Positions 18,601-27,028 of a stretch of 64,000 nucleotides of DNA are shown in pieces. Position 1 is the stretch's first letter. Each line of letters starts with the position of its first letter. A program made the translations under genes and the position numbers. Below the pieces are notes generated by a model. The model saw nothing but the letters and a program-made list of their open reading frames with translations, searched no databases and was not told where the DNA came from. Location: NCBI RefSeq assembly GCF_014643535.1, contig NZ_BMJQ01000010.1, positions 186,001 through 250,000 of the forward strand, read 5' to 3'. Source of the DNA: Aliidongia dinghuensis (GTDB lineage: Bacteria > Pseudomonadota > Alphaproteobacteria > ATCC43930 > CGMCC-115725).

Positions 18601-18815
18601 GGATAGGTCGCGAGCACGTTCATGACCGGATATTCGACCTGCGGCAGGGCTGCGACCGGCAGCATGGCCCAGGCGGCGATGCCGAAAATCATGACGCCGA
18701 GCGCCAGCAGCATGGTCGCCACCGGCCGGAGGATGAAGGGGCGGCAGGGATTGAGGCCCCCGGCATTGAGCTCCCGGGTGTCGAAGCCCTCTGCACGCGT
18801 GCTTTCGGCGCTCAT
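15645..18815 (-). CDS. RND-family multidrug efflux permease (MdtB/MdtC-like)
   Basis: 1056 residues, the full length for an inner-membrane RND pump. It starts with NPCRPFILRPVATMLLALGV, carries the porter-domain opening LPVAALPQVEYPVMNV, and has the TM4 proton-relay block GFVVDDAIVVIENIVRHME (paired Asp residues). It has the expected duplicated 12-TM layout, and MIDFAIQAEKEG follows TM10. Its ATG overlaps the adaptor stop (ATGA). The opening sequences most resemble the MdtB/MdtC class. No outer-membrane factor gene is in the window. Confidence 0.92.
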   Translation of the reverse strand: MSAESTRAEGFDTRELNAGGLNPCRPFILRPVATMLLALGVMIFGIAAWAMLPVAALPQVEYPVMNVLATYPGASAETMATSIAAPLERQFAFVSGIVSINSTSSLGQTFVRLQFDLGRSVDLAAIDVQSAISNAAGDLPSDMPNPPFFFKENPAERAMVVMAFTSDLMPLTKVDRFADTAVVRRISNLPGISRAFIADEQKFAIRVRINPASLAARGLSPEDVRNAVQRATVNRPKGRLEGGDLVTTVESNDQIFDADGLRDVVVAYRNGAPVRLSDVASITDSVENDKATGWYNGHPAIVIAVQKRPGANTVQAVDGLRASLASLRASLPPSISLNIVTDRAETIRASLADVEVTLAITIALVILVIFLFLRHFWATVIPSITIPLSLLATLILMYGLGFTLDNLSLMALTIAVGFVVDDAIVVIENIVRHMEEGEGPIEAAIKGGGQVAFTIISITLSLVAVFIPVFFMGGIVGRLFLEFAATVSVAILASAVISLTLSPMLCSRLLKPAKHAAKAAPTAFQRWVAHANDAVIEAYHRSLLWVLHHRKLTMLSFALTLGLTGYLYAVVPKGFFPPQDNGRIFGFAEAPTGTPFVQTSHLVEQMTAVIRSDPDVFSVTSYVGGDGDENTGEFVINLKPREERANDVYQVLGHLRERAAKLQGLRFFMQPEPEIVTGTDVGRTEYQYTLIDADRDELEKWTPIVLDHLKKVPGLLDVSKDLNTASSVRVVVNRDLAARMGVDPKAIDDTLYDSFGARRVAEIFTDANQYYILLEVDPAFQADPAALQLIHVASATGKQIPLSTFASFESSVAPITINHRGQFPDESLTFNLAPGVSIGEAVDRIHRMEAELGKPITLQTTFEGAAQEFEKSLASQPWLIAAATLVVYIVLGVLYESFVHPLTILSSLPSAGVGALLALIACGYNLDVMGLIGIILLIGIVKKNAIMMIDFAIQAEKEGLGPEEAIVQACYVRFRPIMMTTIAAIFGSLPLALGQGAGSELRRPLGIAIVGGLMVSQLLTLYTTPVIHLALRTISLKLQALWRQVRRHRPAPAPAE

Positions 18816-19996
18816 GACGCTGTCGCCTCGGCCCGGGTGCGGAGCGCCACCGGGTCAGCCGTCGTCGAGTCGATCCTGACCGTCATGCCCGGGGCCAGCT
18901 GGTCGTGGTTGTCGACGACGACCACCTCACCCGGCTTCAGCCCTTCGACGACGGCGAGCCCATGCACGCTTTGCAGCACGCCGACGTCACGCGGCGCCAC
19001 GGTCGAGGCAGTAGGCTCGACCACATAGACGAACTTGCCCTTGAGGCCGGTCTGGACGGCCTCCATCGGCACGGTCACCGCGTCCTTGCGCGTGCCGATC
19101 ACGACTCGGGCGTTCAGGAACTGCCCCGGCCAGAGCGCCTCGTCCGGATTCTCGAACTGGGCCTTGAGCTCGATCGTGCCGGTCTGCGGATCGATCTGGT
19201 TGCCGATCAGTGTCAGATGCCCCTCGGCGATTCGCTTCTGGTCGTTGCCGGAACGCGCCTCGACGACGAGCGGCCCCGTGCGCTGGCCGGCCTGGATGTC
19301 GGGCAGCGCGTCCTGCGGCACGGTGAACAGCACCGTGATCGGCTTCGTCTGCACGATTTCCGCGAGATCTGTATCGTCGGCGGTGTGGATGACGTTGCCG
19401 GCATCGACCAGCCGCTTGCCGATGCGGCCCGAGATCGGCGCGCGAATCATCGAGAATTGCAGATTGAGCCGGGCGGCATCGAGCGTCGCCTGGTCAATCT
19501 TGATGGCGGCCGTGAGCTGGCCCACCGCGGCCGACTGCTGGTCGAACACCTGGCGCGACGCATAGCCGTGCTGCAGCAGGCTCGTCGAGCGCTCGAGGTC
19601 TGCCTTGGCCGAGGCGAGCTGCGCCTGGTCCTTGGCGAGCGCGCCCTCCGCCTGGCCGACCGCGGCCTGATAGGGACGCGGGTCGATCTCGATCAACGGA
19701 TCGCCCGCATTCACCTGCTGGCCCTCCGTGAACAGGATCCGCTCGATCTGGCCGTCGACCCGGCTCTTCAACTGAATGATGTTGAACGGCTGCGCCTGGC
19801 CGATGCCGCGCACGTAGATCGGCACGTCGCGCTGGACCACCGTGGCGACATGCACCGTCGGCGCCGGCGGGGCGGACACCGCATGGGCCGAAAGGTTCCC
19901 GGCATAGTAGGTGCGCCAGAACGCCGCACCACCGGCCAGAAAAATTGCTACACCCAGTAGAGAAAACACCGCGCGCCGCATCGCCGGCCACCCCAT
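18812..19996 (-). CDS. RND efflux periplasmic adaptor (MdtA-like membrane fusion protein)
   Basis: About 394 residues: an N-terminal membrane anchor (VFSLLGVAIFLAGGAAFW), then lipoyl-like halves (VRGIGQAQPFNIIQLKSRVDG and IRAPISGRIGKRLVDAGN) flanking a short coiled-coil hairpin, then beta-barrel regions. It links the RND pump to an outer-membrane channel. The start is uncertain: ATG 19996 is used, and ATG 19981, preceded by GGGGTGG, is equally possible. A frame open to 20092 lacks start signals. Confidence 0.9.
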   Translation of the reverse strand: MGWPAMRRAVFSLLGVAIFLAGGAAFWRTYYAGNLSAHAVSAPPAPTVHVATVVQRDVPIYVRGIGQAQPFNIIQLKSRVDGQIERILFTEGQQVNAGDPLIEIDPRPYQAAVGQAEGALAKDQAQLASAKADLERSTSLLQHGYASRQVFDQQSAAVGQLTAAIKIDQATLDAARLNLQFSMIRAPISGRIGKRLVDAGNVIHTADDTDLAEIVQTKPITVLFTVPQDALPDIQAGQRTGPLVVEARSGNDQKRIAEGHLTLIGNQIDPQTGTIELKAQFENPDEALWPGQFLNARVVIGTRKDAVTVPMEAVQTGLKGKFVYVVEPTASTVAPRDVGVLQSVHGLAVVEGLKPGEVVVVDNHDQLAPGMTVRIDSTTADPVALRTRAEATAS

Positions 19997-20460
19997 GATT
20001 GCATAAATTTTGTGCAGGATGCGGCGATTGGACGCAATAATCGCCGGCGCAGCCCTCGTGCTCGCCTCCCGCATACCGCGTGGTCGCGGCACGCGGCGAG
20101 CGCTTGTGCGCTCTTGCCGAGAACCTAGCAGATCGCGGCGCCTAAGACGATGGCCATATCGTAACCGGGCTTGCGTAGCTTCGATACCGCCCGGGCAGCC
20201 GCCTCAACGGAGGGTAGCGTTCCATCTAAGCGAGACATGCCACATATTCGCCGCAATATTGCCCTTGTTCGAACAGAGACACTTCCCAAATTGTGCTCCC
20301 CGCCCCTAGTCCACGTTCGTGGGCGATGAGCCATATCGTCGCGTGTTTTCTGCGCAACACATCGAAACAATGACGCTAATGACACGCAACAGTCGAGGCC
20401 GTATGGAGTTGACTGGAGCGTGAACGCGGCTACATCGCACCGTTAGTTTTGGAGACTGTA
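19997..20460. other. 464-bp divergent intergenic region, RND operon / ompA-like gene
   Basis: Noticeably AT-richer than its surroundings. It separates the minus-strand RND operon from the plus-strand OmpA gene and should hold both promoters. Only the ompA-side promoter (20409-20436) is convincing. An 86-codon minus-strand frame (20125-20385) was judged not supportable. No regulator gene is present. Confidence 0.5.
20409..20436 (+). promoter_or_regulatory. Candidate sigma-70 promoter for the OmpA-family gene
   Basis: TTGACT at 20409-20414 and TACATC at 20431-20436 are spaced by 16 bp. This places transcription start about 20 bases before the ATG at 20461, whose GGAG ribosome site is six bases upstream. 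Confidence 0.5.
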
Positions 20461-21570
20461 ATGACGAAGCAACGTACTCTTGCCATGCTGCTTGGCACTG
20501 CCGCGGTCTTGGCCGGCTATGGCGTCGGCGCTGCCCAGGCGCAGACTGTGGTGAACCCGAATTACACCTACGGCCCCTATGTTGGCGCGGCCGGCGGCGG
20601 CAGCTTTCTGAACGACATCAGCCCGAACGGCGGCGGCGCCGACACGAAGAGCGAGTTCGACAATGGCTGGGTCGGCCTCGGCACCGTCGGCTGGGGCTTC
20701 GGCAACGGCTTCCGCGCCGAGCTCGAGGGTAGCTATCGCCGCAACGACGTGCGCAGCGTGCGCGGCTCGGCCGGTGCCCCGAATGGCGGCGCGCTCGGCA
20801 CCACGGCGGTCATGGTGAACGGCCTCTACGACATCGATCCGACCGCGTTGTTCGGCATCGAGTCCTACGGCTTCATGCCCCATGTCGGCGTCGGCGTGGG
20901 CTGGGCCCGCCCGCGCTTCGACAATGCGCATGTCTATAACGGCAATGTCGTGAGCGGTAAGGACGACGTGCTGGCCTACCAGGGCATCGCCGGCGTGTCC
21001 TATGCCGTCGCGCCGCAGATCAAGGTCGATCTCGATTATCGTTATTTCGGCACGCAGAGCGGCACGTTCGCGAGCTCGCCGGGCCTCTCCGGCATCGGCA
21101 GCCCGACGAAGACCTCGATCGGCGACCAGACCGTGACGCTCGGCATCCGCTACGAGTTCTGGGCACCGCAGGTGGCGCAGGCACCGCTGCCGGCCGTTGC
21201 CCCGCCGCCGCCCGCCCCGCCGGCCAAGGCGCCGGAGGTGCAGCGCGCGTTCCAGGTGTTCTTCGACTTCAACAAGTCGGACATCAGCGCTGCCGCCTCC
21301 AAGGTGATCCAGCAGGCGTCGGACAGCGTGAGGGCCGGCAACCTGACGCGGATCAACGTGACCGGCCATACCGACACGGTGGGCTCGGCCAAGTACAACC
21401 AGGCGCTCTCCGAGAAGCGCGCCGCCGCGGTCAAGGCCCAGCTCATCGCCGACGGCGTGCCGGACAGCGAGATCTCGACGAGCGGCGTCGGCAAGTCGAA
21501 CCTGCTGGTCCCGACCGCCGACAGCGTGCGCGAGCCGCAGAACCGCCGCGCCGAGATCGTCCTGCAGTAA
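20461..21570 (+). CDS. OmpA-family outer membrane protein
   Basis: 369 residues: signal peptide (AMLLGTAAVLAGYGVGAAQAQ), an N-terminal 8-strand beta-barrel-like domain with aromatic-rich strands (about 25-235), a Pro/Ala linker (APPPPAPPAKAPE), then an OmpA peptidoglycan-binding domain. The latter has FFDFNKSDISAAA and NVTGHTDTVGSAKYNQALSE, and ends NRRAEIVLQ. It tethers the outer membrane to the cell wall. It is monocistronic, followed by two strong hairpins with T-runs. Confidence 0.92.
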   Translation: MTKQRTLAMLLGTAAVLAGYGVGAAQAQTVVNPNYTYGPYVGAAGGGSFLNDISPNGGGADTKSEFDNGWVGLGTVGWGFGNGFRAELEGSYRRNDVRSVRGSAGAPNGGALGTTAVMVNGLYDIDPTALFGIESYGFMPHVGVGVGWARPRFDNAHVYNGNVVSGKDDVLAYQGIAGVSYAVAPQIKVDLDYRYFGTQSGTFASSPGLSGIGSPTKTSIGDQTVTLGIRYEFWAPQVAQAPLPAVAPPPPAPPAKAPEVQRAFQVFFDFNKSDISAAASKVIQQASDSVRAGNLTRINVTGHTDTVGSAKYNQALSEKRAAAVKAQLIADGVPDSEISTSGVGKSNLLVPTADSVREPQNRRAEIVLQ

Positions 21571-21585
21571 ATTCCGAGACGAGGG

Positions 21586-21612
21586 AACCCGGCGGCCTCC
21601 GCCGGGTTTTCC
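21586..21612 (+). terminator. Intrinsic terminator after the OmpA-family gene
   Basis: A perfect 10-bp stem, AACCCGGCGG with CCGCCGGGTT, around a 3-base loop, followed by TT and a short pyrimidine run. It lies 15 bp after the stop codon. Confidence 0.85.
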
Positions 21613-21653
21613 CAATGAGCGGGTCAATCCCCTCTCATCATCCTTGGAACTGG

Positions 21654-21695
21654 GCCCGCCCGCGCCGCAAGGCGCCGGCGGGCTTTTCTTTCTTT
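21654..21695 (+). terminator. Second hairpin with T-rich tail
   Basis: GCCCGCCCGCGCC pairs with GGCGCCGGCGGGC (13 bp, one mismatch) around GCAA, followed by a T-rich tract TTTTCTTTCTTT. The tail orientation fits plus-strand termination as a backup for the OmpA gene. The hairpin also lies just past the minus-strand atp12 stop, so it may serve both. Confidence 0.7.
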
Positions 21696-22390
21696 CAGGC
21701 CTTGAGCAGCTGGAGGAACCGCGCCGCCGCGTGGATGTCGGCGACGAGGCGGTCGCGCCGCGCCTTGGCCTCGGCATCCTCGCCCCATCGCTCGTTCTGC
21801 ACGGTCTCGTCGATGAGCGTCGCCTCTGCGGCACCGGCCGCGTCGAGATGCCCGTCCCAGACCGCGAGCGCGATCACGAGCGAACCGGTGGCGGCAGTCA
21901 GGTCGGCGACCGCGGTCAGCGTCAGCACGTCGAGATCGAGCAGTATGGCTTTGAGCGCCTTGAGGCTCGCCTCGGGCTGGTCGACATGGACGATGCCGCG
22001 CGTGACGGCGAGCGGCGCGTCGAACCGCACCATGGCCCAGTCGAGCAGCGGCTGCCACAGCGCCGCCTCGCGCGCGATCAGGCTGTCGGGCGCCTCGGCG
22101 CGATAGCACAGGAGGTCGCTCGCGGCGTAGCCGGCCGCCTCGTCGACCACAGCCAGGCGGTGACGCGCCACCCGGTCGATCGCGGTCGAGGCGAGCTGCA
22201 TGAGGCGCATCGTGTCGGGCTTGACCGTCTCGTCCTGGGCCGCCCATTCGTCGGCGACGGCGGCGGCGAGCGGCGCGGTCGGCAGCAAGAGCGGCGCCTT
22301 GGCCGGCGTCCGGAGCGCCTTGCCGTCCAGCTCCACGCCGAAGCCGCCGTCGACCGGGGCGGCCGCGACCTGCTTGTAGAAACGCTTCAT
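21695..22390 (-). CDS. ATP12-family F1-ATPase assembly chaperone
   Basis: 231 residues beginning MKRFYKQVAAAPVDGGFGVELDGK with LRTPAKAPLLLPT, the ATP12 opening. Further family blocks are VADEWAAQDETVKPDTMRLMQLASTAID, SDLLCYRAEAPDSL and WDGHLDAAGAAEATLIDE. ATP12 binds the F1 alpha subunit during assembly and occurs in mitochondria and Alphaproteobacteria, which supports the taxonomic call. It starts directly after the HAD gene and ends the degQ-rarA-rluC-gph operon. Confidence 0.92.
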   Translation of the reverse strand: MKRFYKQVAAAPVDGGFGVELDGKALRTPAKAPLLLPTAPLAAAVADEWAAQDETVKPDTMRLMQLASTAIDRVARHRLAVVDEAAGYAASDLLCYRAEAPDSLIAREAALWQPLLDWAMVRFDAPLAVTRGIVHVDQPEASLKALKAILLDLDVLTLTAVADLTAATGSLVIALAVWDGHLDAAGAAEATLIDETVQNERWGEDAEAKARRDRLVADIHAAARFLQLLKA

Positions 22391-23083
22391 CTAACCCTCG
22401 AGCGCGAAGAGTGCCGCCACATGGGGCGGCAGGTCGGCGAACCGGTCGAGCACGCGGGCGGCTCCGGCCGCGATGAGCTCGCCGGGCGCGTGATAGCCCC
22501 ACGAGACGCCGACCGCGGCAACGCGCGCCGCCTGCGCCATCAGCATATCGAAGGTCGTGTCGCCGATCATGAGCGTTCGCTCCCGGCCGATGCCGGTCTC
22601 AGCCATGGCATTGATGAGCATGTCCGGTGCCGGCTTGCCCGCGGCATCGTCCGCCGTCTGCAGCACGGTGAAGCGGTCGACGAGCCCGTGGCGCTCGAGC
22701 GACAGGCCGAGCCCGCGCCGGCCCTTGCCGGTCGCGACACCCAGCACGACACCCCAGGCGTTGAGCTGGTCCAGCGCCTCACGCGCGCCGGGATAGAGCG
22801 GCTCGGTATATTCCGGACGCTGGCGCAGCGCCACGAACGCCTCGCGATAGAGATCGGCGAGCCGCAGCACCAGGTCGGGCCCGGCCTCGGGTGCCAGGCG
22901 CCGGATCGCGACTTCAAGGGACAGGCCGACGCCGCGCCGGATCGCCTCGGCGCCGGGCGCCGGCAGGCCCGCGGCCGCAAAGGCCTCGTGGATCGCCTGG
23001 ATGATGCCGGCCTGGGCATCGACCAATGTCCCGTCGCAGTCGAACACGACCAGGCAAGGTTCACCCACCATGAGCCCGTTCAC
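22391..23083 (-). CDS. HAD-superfamily hydrolase, phosphoglycolate-phosphatase-like
   Basis: 230 residues with HAD motif I VFDCDGTLVDA, motif II GVATGK, motif III Lys in AAGKPAPDM and motif IV IGDTTFDMLMA. The cap domain has a helical Gph/PGMB form. The likely role is dephosphorylation of 2-phosphoglycolate or a similar small phosphate ester. The start overlaps the rluC-like stop by 4 bp. Confidence 0.9.
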   Translation of the reverse strand: MNGLMVGEPCLVVFDCDGTLVDAQAGIIQAIHEAFAAAGLPAPGAEAIRRGVGLSLEVAIRRLAPEAGPDLVLRLADLYREAFVALRQRPEYTEPLYPGAREALDQLNAWGVVLGVATGKGRRGLGLSLERHGLVDRFTVLQTADDAAGKPAPDMLINAMAETGIGRERTLMIGDTTFDMLMAQAARVAAVGVSWGYHAPGELIAAGAARVLDRFADLPPHVAALFALEG

Positions 23084-24087
23084 TCGAGCTCAAGGTCTTC
23101 GAACGGATCGCTCTCCGGCTTCGGCTCGAAGCCGAAGAATTTCCAGGTCGCCTGCATATGCGCCGGCAAGGGCGCCGTCACCTCGAGCACGCTGCCATCC
23201 GGCCGGTCGAGCCGGATCGAGCGGGCATGCAGGTGCAGCTTGCGCGCATGATCGATGCCGTCGAGCACCGCCTTGCCGCCGCCGTACTTGCCGTCGCCCA
23301 GGATCGGCGTGCCGATCTCGGCGCAATGGACGCGCAGCTGGTGGGTGCGGCCGGTGATCGGCATCATGGCGAGCCAGGCGACCTTCTGCGCCGCCTGCTC
23401 GACGACGGCATAGTACGTGACCGCCCAACGGCCCTCGTCCTCGTCGGCCATCATCTTCTCGCGCCCACCGTCGGCACCCTTGCCGACCGGCAGGTCGATC
23501 TTGCCGCGATGGGGCCGGGGCACGCCCGCGACGACCGCCCAATAGGTCTTGCGCGCACTCTTCTCGCGGAAGGCCTGCGCCAGCCAGGCAGCGGCCTTGG
23601 CCGAGCGGGCGAGCAGCAGCACGCCGCTCGTGTCCTTGTCGAGCCGGTGAACCAGGCGCGGCCGCTCCGCCGCGTCGAACTTGAGCGCGTCCAGCATGCC
23701 GTCGAGATGCTTCGACGTATTGGTCCCGCCCTGGACCGCGAGCCCGTGCGGCTTGTTGATCGCGATCACGTCCTTGTCGCGATAGAGCACGAGTTGCCTA
23801 AGCGTCTCCTGCTCCGCCTCCGAGGGCGGCTTCGGCGCCGCCTTCGGCCGATCGTCCGGCGGCAGCGGCGCCTCCGCCCATTCGTCCAACGGCGGCACGC
23901 GGATGGTCGCCCCGGCGGCAAGCCGGGTCGCCGCCTTGACCCGGCCGCCATCGACGCGGACCTGGCCCGTGCGCAAGAGCTTCTCGAGCCGGATATGGCT
24001 CAGGCCCGGATATTGCCGCTTGAACCAGCGGTCGAGCCGGATGTCGGCATCGTCCTCGGACACCTGGATGAGGCGGACACCGCTCAT
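23080..24087 (-). CDS. RluC/RluD-family 23S rRNA pseudouridine synthase
   Basis: 335 residues. An N-terminal S4 RNA-binding region (about 15-65, LSHIRLEKLLRTGQVRVDG) precedes the catalytic domain. That domain carries DVIAINKPHGLAVQGG, then PRLVHRLDKDTSGVLLLAR (catalytic Asp in HRLDKDTSG), and MMPITGRTHQLRVHCA. RluC modifies helix positions 955/2504/2580 in E. coli; RluC rather than RluD is a guess from the architecture. The start overlaps the rarA stop (ATGA). Confidence 0.9.
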   Translation of the reverse strand: MSGVRLIQVSEDDADIRLDRWFKRQYPGLSHIRLEKLLRTGQVRVDGGRVKAATRLAAGATIRVPPLDEWAEAPLPPDDRPKAAPKPPSEAEQETLRQLVLYRDKDVIAINKPHGLAVQGGTNTSKHLDGMLDALKFDAAERPRLVHRLDKDTSGVLLLARSAKAAAWLAQAFREKSARKTYWAVVAGVPRPHRGKIDLPVGKGADGGREKMMADEDEGRWAVTYYAVVEQAAQKVAWLAMMPITGRTHQLRVHCAEIGTPILGDGKYGGGKAVLDGIDHARKLHLHARSIRLDRPDGSVLEVTAPLPAHMQATWKFFGFEPKPESDPFEDLELE

Positions 24088-25409
24088 CGCTCGTCATCTC
24101 CCTTCACGGGACCGCCCGCGGCGAGACGCCGGCGCAGCTTGTCCCAATAGTCGAGCCGCTTGCGGATTTCCCGCTCGAAGCCGCGATCGACCGGTTGATA
24201 GAATTCCTCGCGGGCCATGCCGTCGGGGAAATAATTCTGCCCGGAAAAGCCGTCGGCCGTGTCCGGGTCATAGTTGTAGCCGGCGCCGTAGCCGTGCTCG
24301 CGCATCATCTTGGTCGGCGCGTTCAGGATATGCATCGGCGGCATCAGCGAGCCGGTCTGCTTGGCCGCGCGCATCGCCGCACCGAACGCGCGATAGATGC
24401 CGACCGACTTCGGCGCGGTGCCGAGATACACGACGGCTTGGGCAATTGCCAGCTCGCCCTCGGGCGAACCGAGGCGCTCATACGCATCCCAGGCCATCAT
24501 CGCCTGCACGAGCGCGTTCGGATCTGCCATGCCGATGTCCTCGCTCGCGAAGCGTACGAGGCGGCGGACGACGTAGAGCGGGTCCTCACCGCCCACCAGG
24601 ATGCGCGCCAGCCAATAGAGCGCCGCATCGGGATCGGAGCCGCGCAGCGACTTGTGCAGCGCCGAGATCAGGTTGTAGTGGCTTTCCTGCGCCTTGTCGT
24701 AGAGCGGGGCGCGATGCTGGACCTGGGCCGCGAGCCGCTTCGGATCGAGCGGCGGCGTGTCCGCCGGCAGCAGCGCCACCTCCTCGACCAGGTTCAGGAG
24801 ATAGCGGCCGTCGCCATCGGCCATGGCGAGCAGGCTCTGGCGCGCGTCGTCGTCGAGCGGCAGCGCATGGCCCAGAAGCGCCTCGGCCCGGGCGACCAGG
24901 ATGCTGAGCGCCTGCTCGTCGAGCCGCTTCAGAATGAAGACCTGGGCACGCGACAGGAGCGCCCCGTTCAGTTCGAACGACGGATTCTCGGTCGTGGCGC
25001 CGATGAGCACGACGGTGCCGTCCTCGACATAGGGCAGGAAACTGTCCTGCTGGGCCCGGTTGAAGCGGTGGATCTCGTCGATGAACAAAAGCGTGCCGCG
25101 CCCGGCCCGGCGCCGCGCCTTCGCCGTCTCGAACACTTTCCGGAGATCGGCGACACCCGAGAACACGGCCGACAGCGGCTCGAACTCGAGATCGGTCTGA
25201 TCGGCGAGCAACCGCGCAATTGTGGTCTTGCCGCAGCCGGGCGGCCCCCACAGCACCATGGACGCGAGCCGGTGGGCCGCCACCATCCGGCCGATCGGCG
25301 CGGTCGGCGCCAGGATATGGTCCTGGCCCACCACGTCGGCGAGCGTCTGCGGCCGCAGGCGATCCGCCAGCGGCCGCGGCGCCTGGGCCTCAAACAGGCT
25401 GGGCGACAT
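24084..25409 (-). CDS. rarA: Replication-associated recombination protein A (AAA ATPase)
   Basis: 441 residues starting with RPLADRLRPQTLADVVGQDHIL, the RarA/WRNIP1/clamp-loader-like opening. It has Walker A GPPGCGKTTIA, Walker B LLFIDEIHRFN, sensor-1 ATTENPSF and C-terminal tetramerisation sequences (LRGSDPDAALYWLARIL). RarA (MgsA) acts at stalled replication forks. The start is 3 bp downstream of the degQ-like stop. Confidence 0.95.
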   Translation of the reverse strand: MSPSLFEAQAPRPLADRLRPQTLADVVGQDHILAPTAPIGRMVAAHRLASMVLWGPPGCGKTTIARLLADQTDLEFEPLSAVFSGVADLRKVFETAKARRRAGRGTLLFIDEIHRFNRAQQDSFLPYVEDGTVVLIGATTENPSFELNGALLSRAQVFILKRLDEQALSILVARAEALLGHALPLDDDARQSLLAMADGDGRYLLNLVEEVALLPADTPPLDPKRLAAQVQHRAPLYDKAQESHYNLISALHKSLRGSDPDAALYWLARILVGGEDPLYVVRRLVRFASEDIGMADPNALVQAMMAWDAYERLGSPEGELAIAQAVVYLGTAPKSVGIYRAFGAAMRAAKQTGSLMPPMHILNAPTKMMREHGYGAGYNYDPDTADGFSGQNYFPDGMAREEFYQPVDRGFEREIRKRLDYWDKLRRRLAAGGPVKGDDER

Positions 25410-25412
25410 CGC

Positions 25413-26792
25413 TCAGTTGCCCGCCAGACGCAGCGTCCGGCCGTCGCGTCGGATCGTCGCCCGCCAGGGCGGTGCCAGGCGCGGCAGCAGCGTCTGGAGC
25501 TGGCCCACGTCTGCGATCGGCTGGCCGTTCAGGTTGAGCAGCTCGTCGCCGGCCAGAAGCCGCAAGTGCGTGCCGCCGCGCGGCACATCGAGCACGATCA
25601 CGCCCGTGACCTCGTCGGTATGCAGTTCGTCGGCGAGCGCCGGCGACAGGTTCGCGACGGTGACGCCCAGGAACGGCCCGGTCGTGCGGATCTGCGTCAC
25701 CTTGCGCGGCGGCGTCTCGGGCGGCGCGATCAGGTGGATGTCGAGGTCCCGCTCCTCGCCCGCGCGCCAGATGCCAAGCTTGGCGGTGGCGCCTACCGGC
25801 AACGTCGCGAAGCGATAGCGCACGCCGTCCTCGTCGGCGACCGGCTTGTGGTCGATCGACAGGATGACGTCACCCGGCACGAGCCCTGCCTCCGCTGCCG
25901 GCCCGGACCGCACCACATCATCGATCAGCATGCCCGAAGGCCGGCTCAAGCCCAGCTTGCGCGCCGCCCCGGCCGTGACCGTATGGCCGCTGGCGCCGAG
26001 CCATGGGCGGAGGATGCGATGACCGGAGCCCTCGCTCGGCGCCAGCACCGAGTGCACGAGATCGCTCGGAATGGCGAAGCCGATGCCGACCGATCCGCCA
26101 CCCTCGGAATAGAGCGCCGTATTGATGCCGGCGAGCTTGCCGTCGAGGCTCACGAGCGCGCCGCCGGAATTGCCCGGATTGATCGCCGCGTCGGTCTGGA
26201 TGAAGGAGCGATAGTCGTTGATGCCGTCGACCGCGCGGCCGAGCGCCGAGACGATGCCCGAGGTCACGGTCTGGCCGACGCCGAACGGATTGCCGATCGC
26301 GAGCACGATGTCGCCGACCTCGAGATCGTCCGAGTCCTTGAGCGGCAGATAGGGCAGCGCCTCGCCGCCGGCATTGATCTTGAGCACGGCCAGGTCGGTC
26401 CGCTCGTCGCTGCGCACCAGGTCCGCGTCGAACTCGCGGCGGTCGGACAGCACGATCACGATCGAGCCCGCGTCCTGGATCACATGCTGGTTGGTCACGA
26501 TCGTGCCGTTCGGATCGACGAGCACGCCCGAGCCAAGCGAATGGCCAAGCCGGTCCTCGCCCGGCGCGAAGAAGCGCCGGTAGGCCGGGTCGCGCCGGAC
26601 CGCGGCCGAGGCGCCGACATCGCTCAGCGCCCGCGTATAGACATTGACGACCGCCGGCGCCGCCTTGCGCACGACCGGCGCGTACGACAGCTGCACTTGC
26701 TGGACCGTCACCGGCACGACGCGGGTATCCGCCGCTCGGGCTGCGATCGGCAGGACGAGGATGAGGACGAGGACAAGCGACGGGCGGATCAT
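25413..26792 (-). CDS. Do/DegQ-family periplasmic serine protease (HtrA)
   Basis: 459 residues with a signal peptide (LVLVLILVLPIAARA) and a trypsin-like domain. The catalytic triad is His103 (NQHVI), Asp133 (RTDLAVLKI) and Ser209 (NPGNSGGALV). Two PDZ domains follow (about 275-365 and 375-455, with GPFLGVTVANLS). It degrades or refolds damaged envelope proteins. It is the first gene of the five-gene operon ending in atp12. Confidence 0.93.
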   Translation of the reverse strand: MIRPSLVLVLILVLPIAARAADTRVVPVTVQQVQLSYAPVVRKAAPAVVNVYTRALSDVGASAAVRRDPAYRRFFAPGEDRLGHSLGSGVLVDPNGTIVTNQHVIQDAGSIVIVLSDRREFDADLVRSDERTDLAVLKINAGGEALPYLPLKDSDDLEVGDIVLAIGNPFGVGQTVTSGIVSALGRAVDGINDYRSFIQTDAAINPGNSGGALVSLDGKLAGINTALYSEGGGSVGIGFAIPSDLVHSVLAPSEGSGHRILRPWLGASGHTVTAGAARKLGLSRPSGMLIDDVVRSGPAAEAGLVPGDVILSIDHKPVADEDGVRYRFATLPVGATAKLGIWRAGEERDLDIHLIAPPETPPRKVTQIRTTGPFLGVTVANLSPALADELHTDEVTGVIVLDVPRGGTHLRLLAGDELLNLNGQPIADVGQLQTLLPRLAPPWRATIRRDGRTLRLAGN

Positions 26793-26875
26793 GGCTGGCG
26801 CCCAATCTAGGCAAAGTGCGGGCGCGGCGCCAGCACAGTACCGCCCCGAGCCCGACGGCAACCGCCAACTGTTGC

Positions 26876-27028
26876 TTATGTGCCGCCGGGCAACGACAAC
26901 ACGATCATCGGCGGATGGCCCGCCTGCTGCGTGGCGGCGGAAAGCACGGTGCGGCCGCTTGCGAACAGCAGGAAAGCCACGAACAGGCCCCGGTAGATCC
27001 GCGTAGCGGCTGCGAGGCCGGGAGTCAT
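26876..27028 (-). CDS. Possible small exported or membrane protein (50 aa)
   Basis: A 50-codon frame, MTPGLAAATRIYRGLFVAFL onward, with one hydrophobic stretch (GLFVAFLLFASG) and a stop at 26876. Its ATG overlaps the stop of the upstream gene as ATGA, and GGAG lies five bases before it, so translation coupling is plausible. No family is recognised. The evidence is limited to start signals and context. Confidence 0.4.
   Translation of the reverse strand: MTPGLAAATRIYRGLFVAFLLFASGRTVLSAATQQAGHPPMIVLSLPGGT

Noticed and set aside
20125..20385. 86-codon minus-strand ORF in the RND/ompA gap
   Set aside because: It has no ribosome site I can support and no recognisable motif, and it lies in an AT-richer promoter region.
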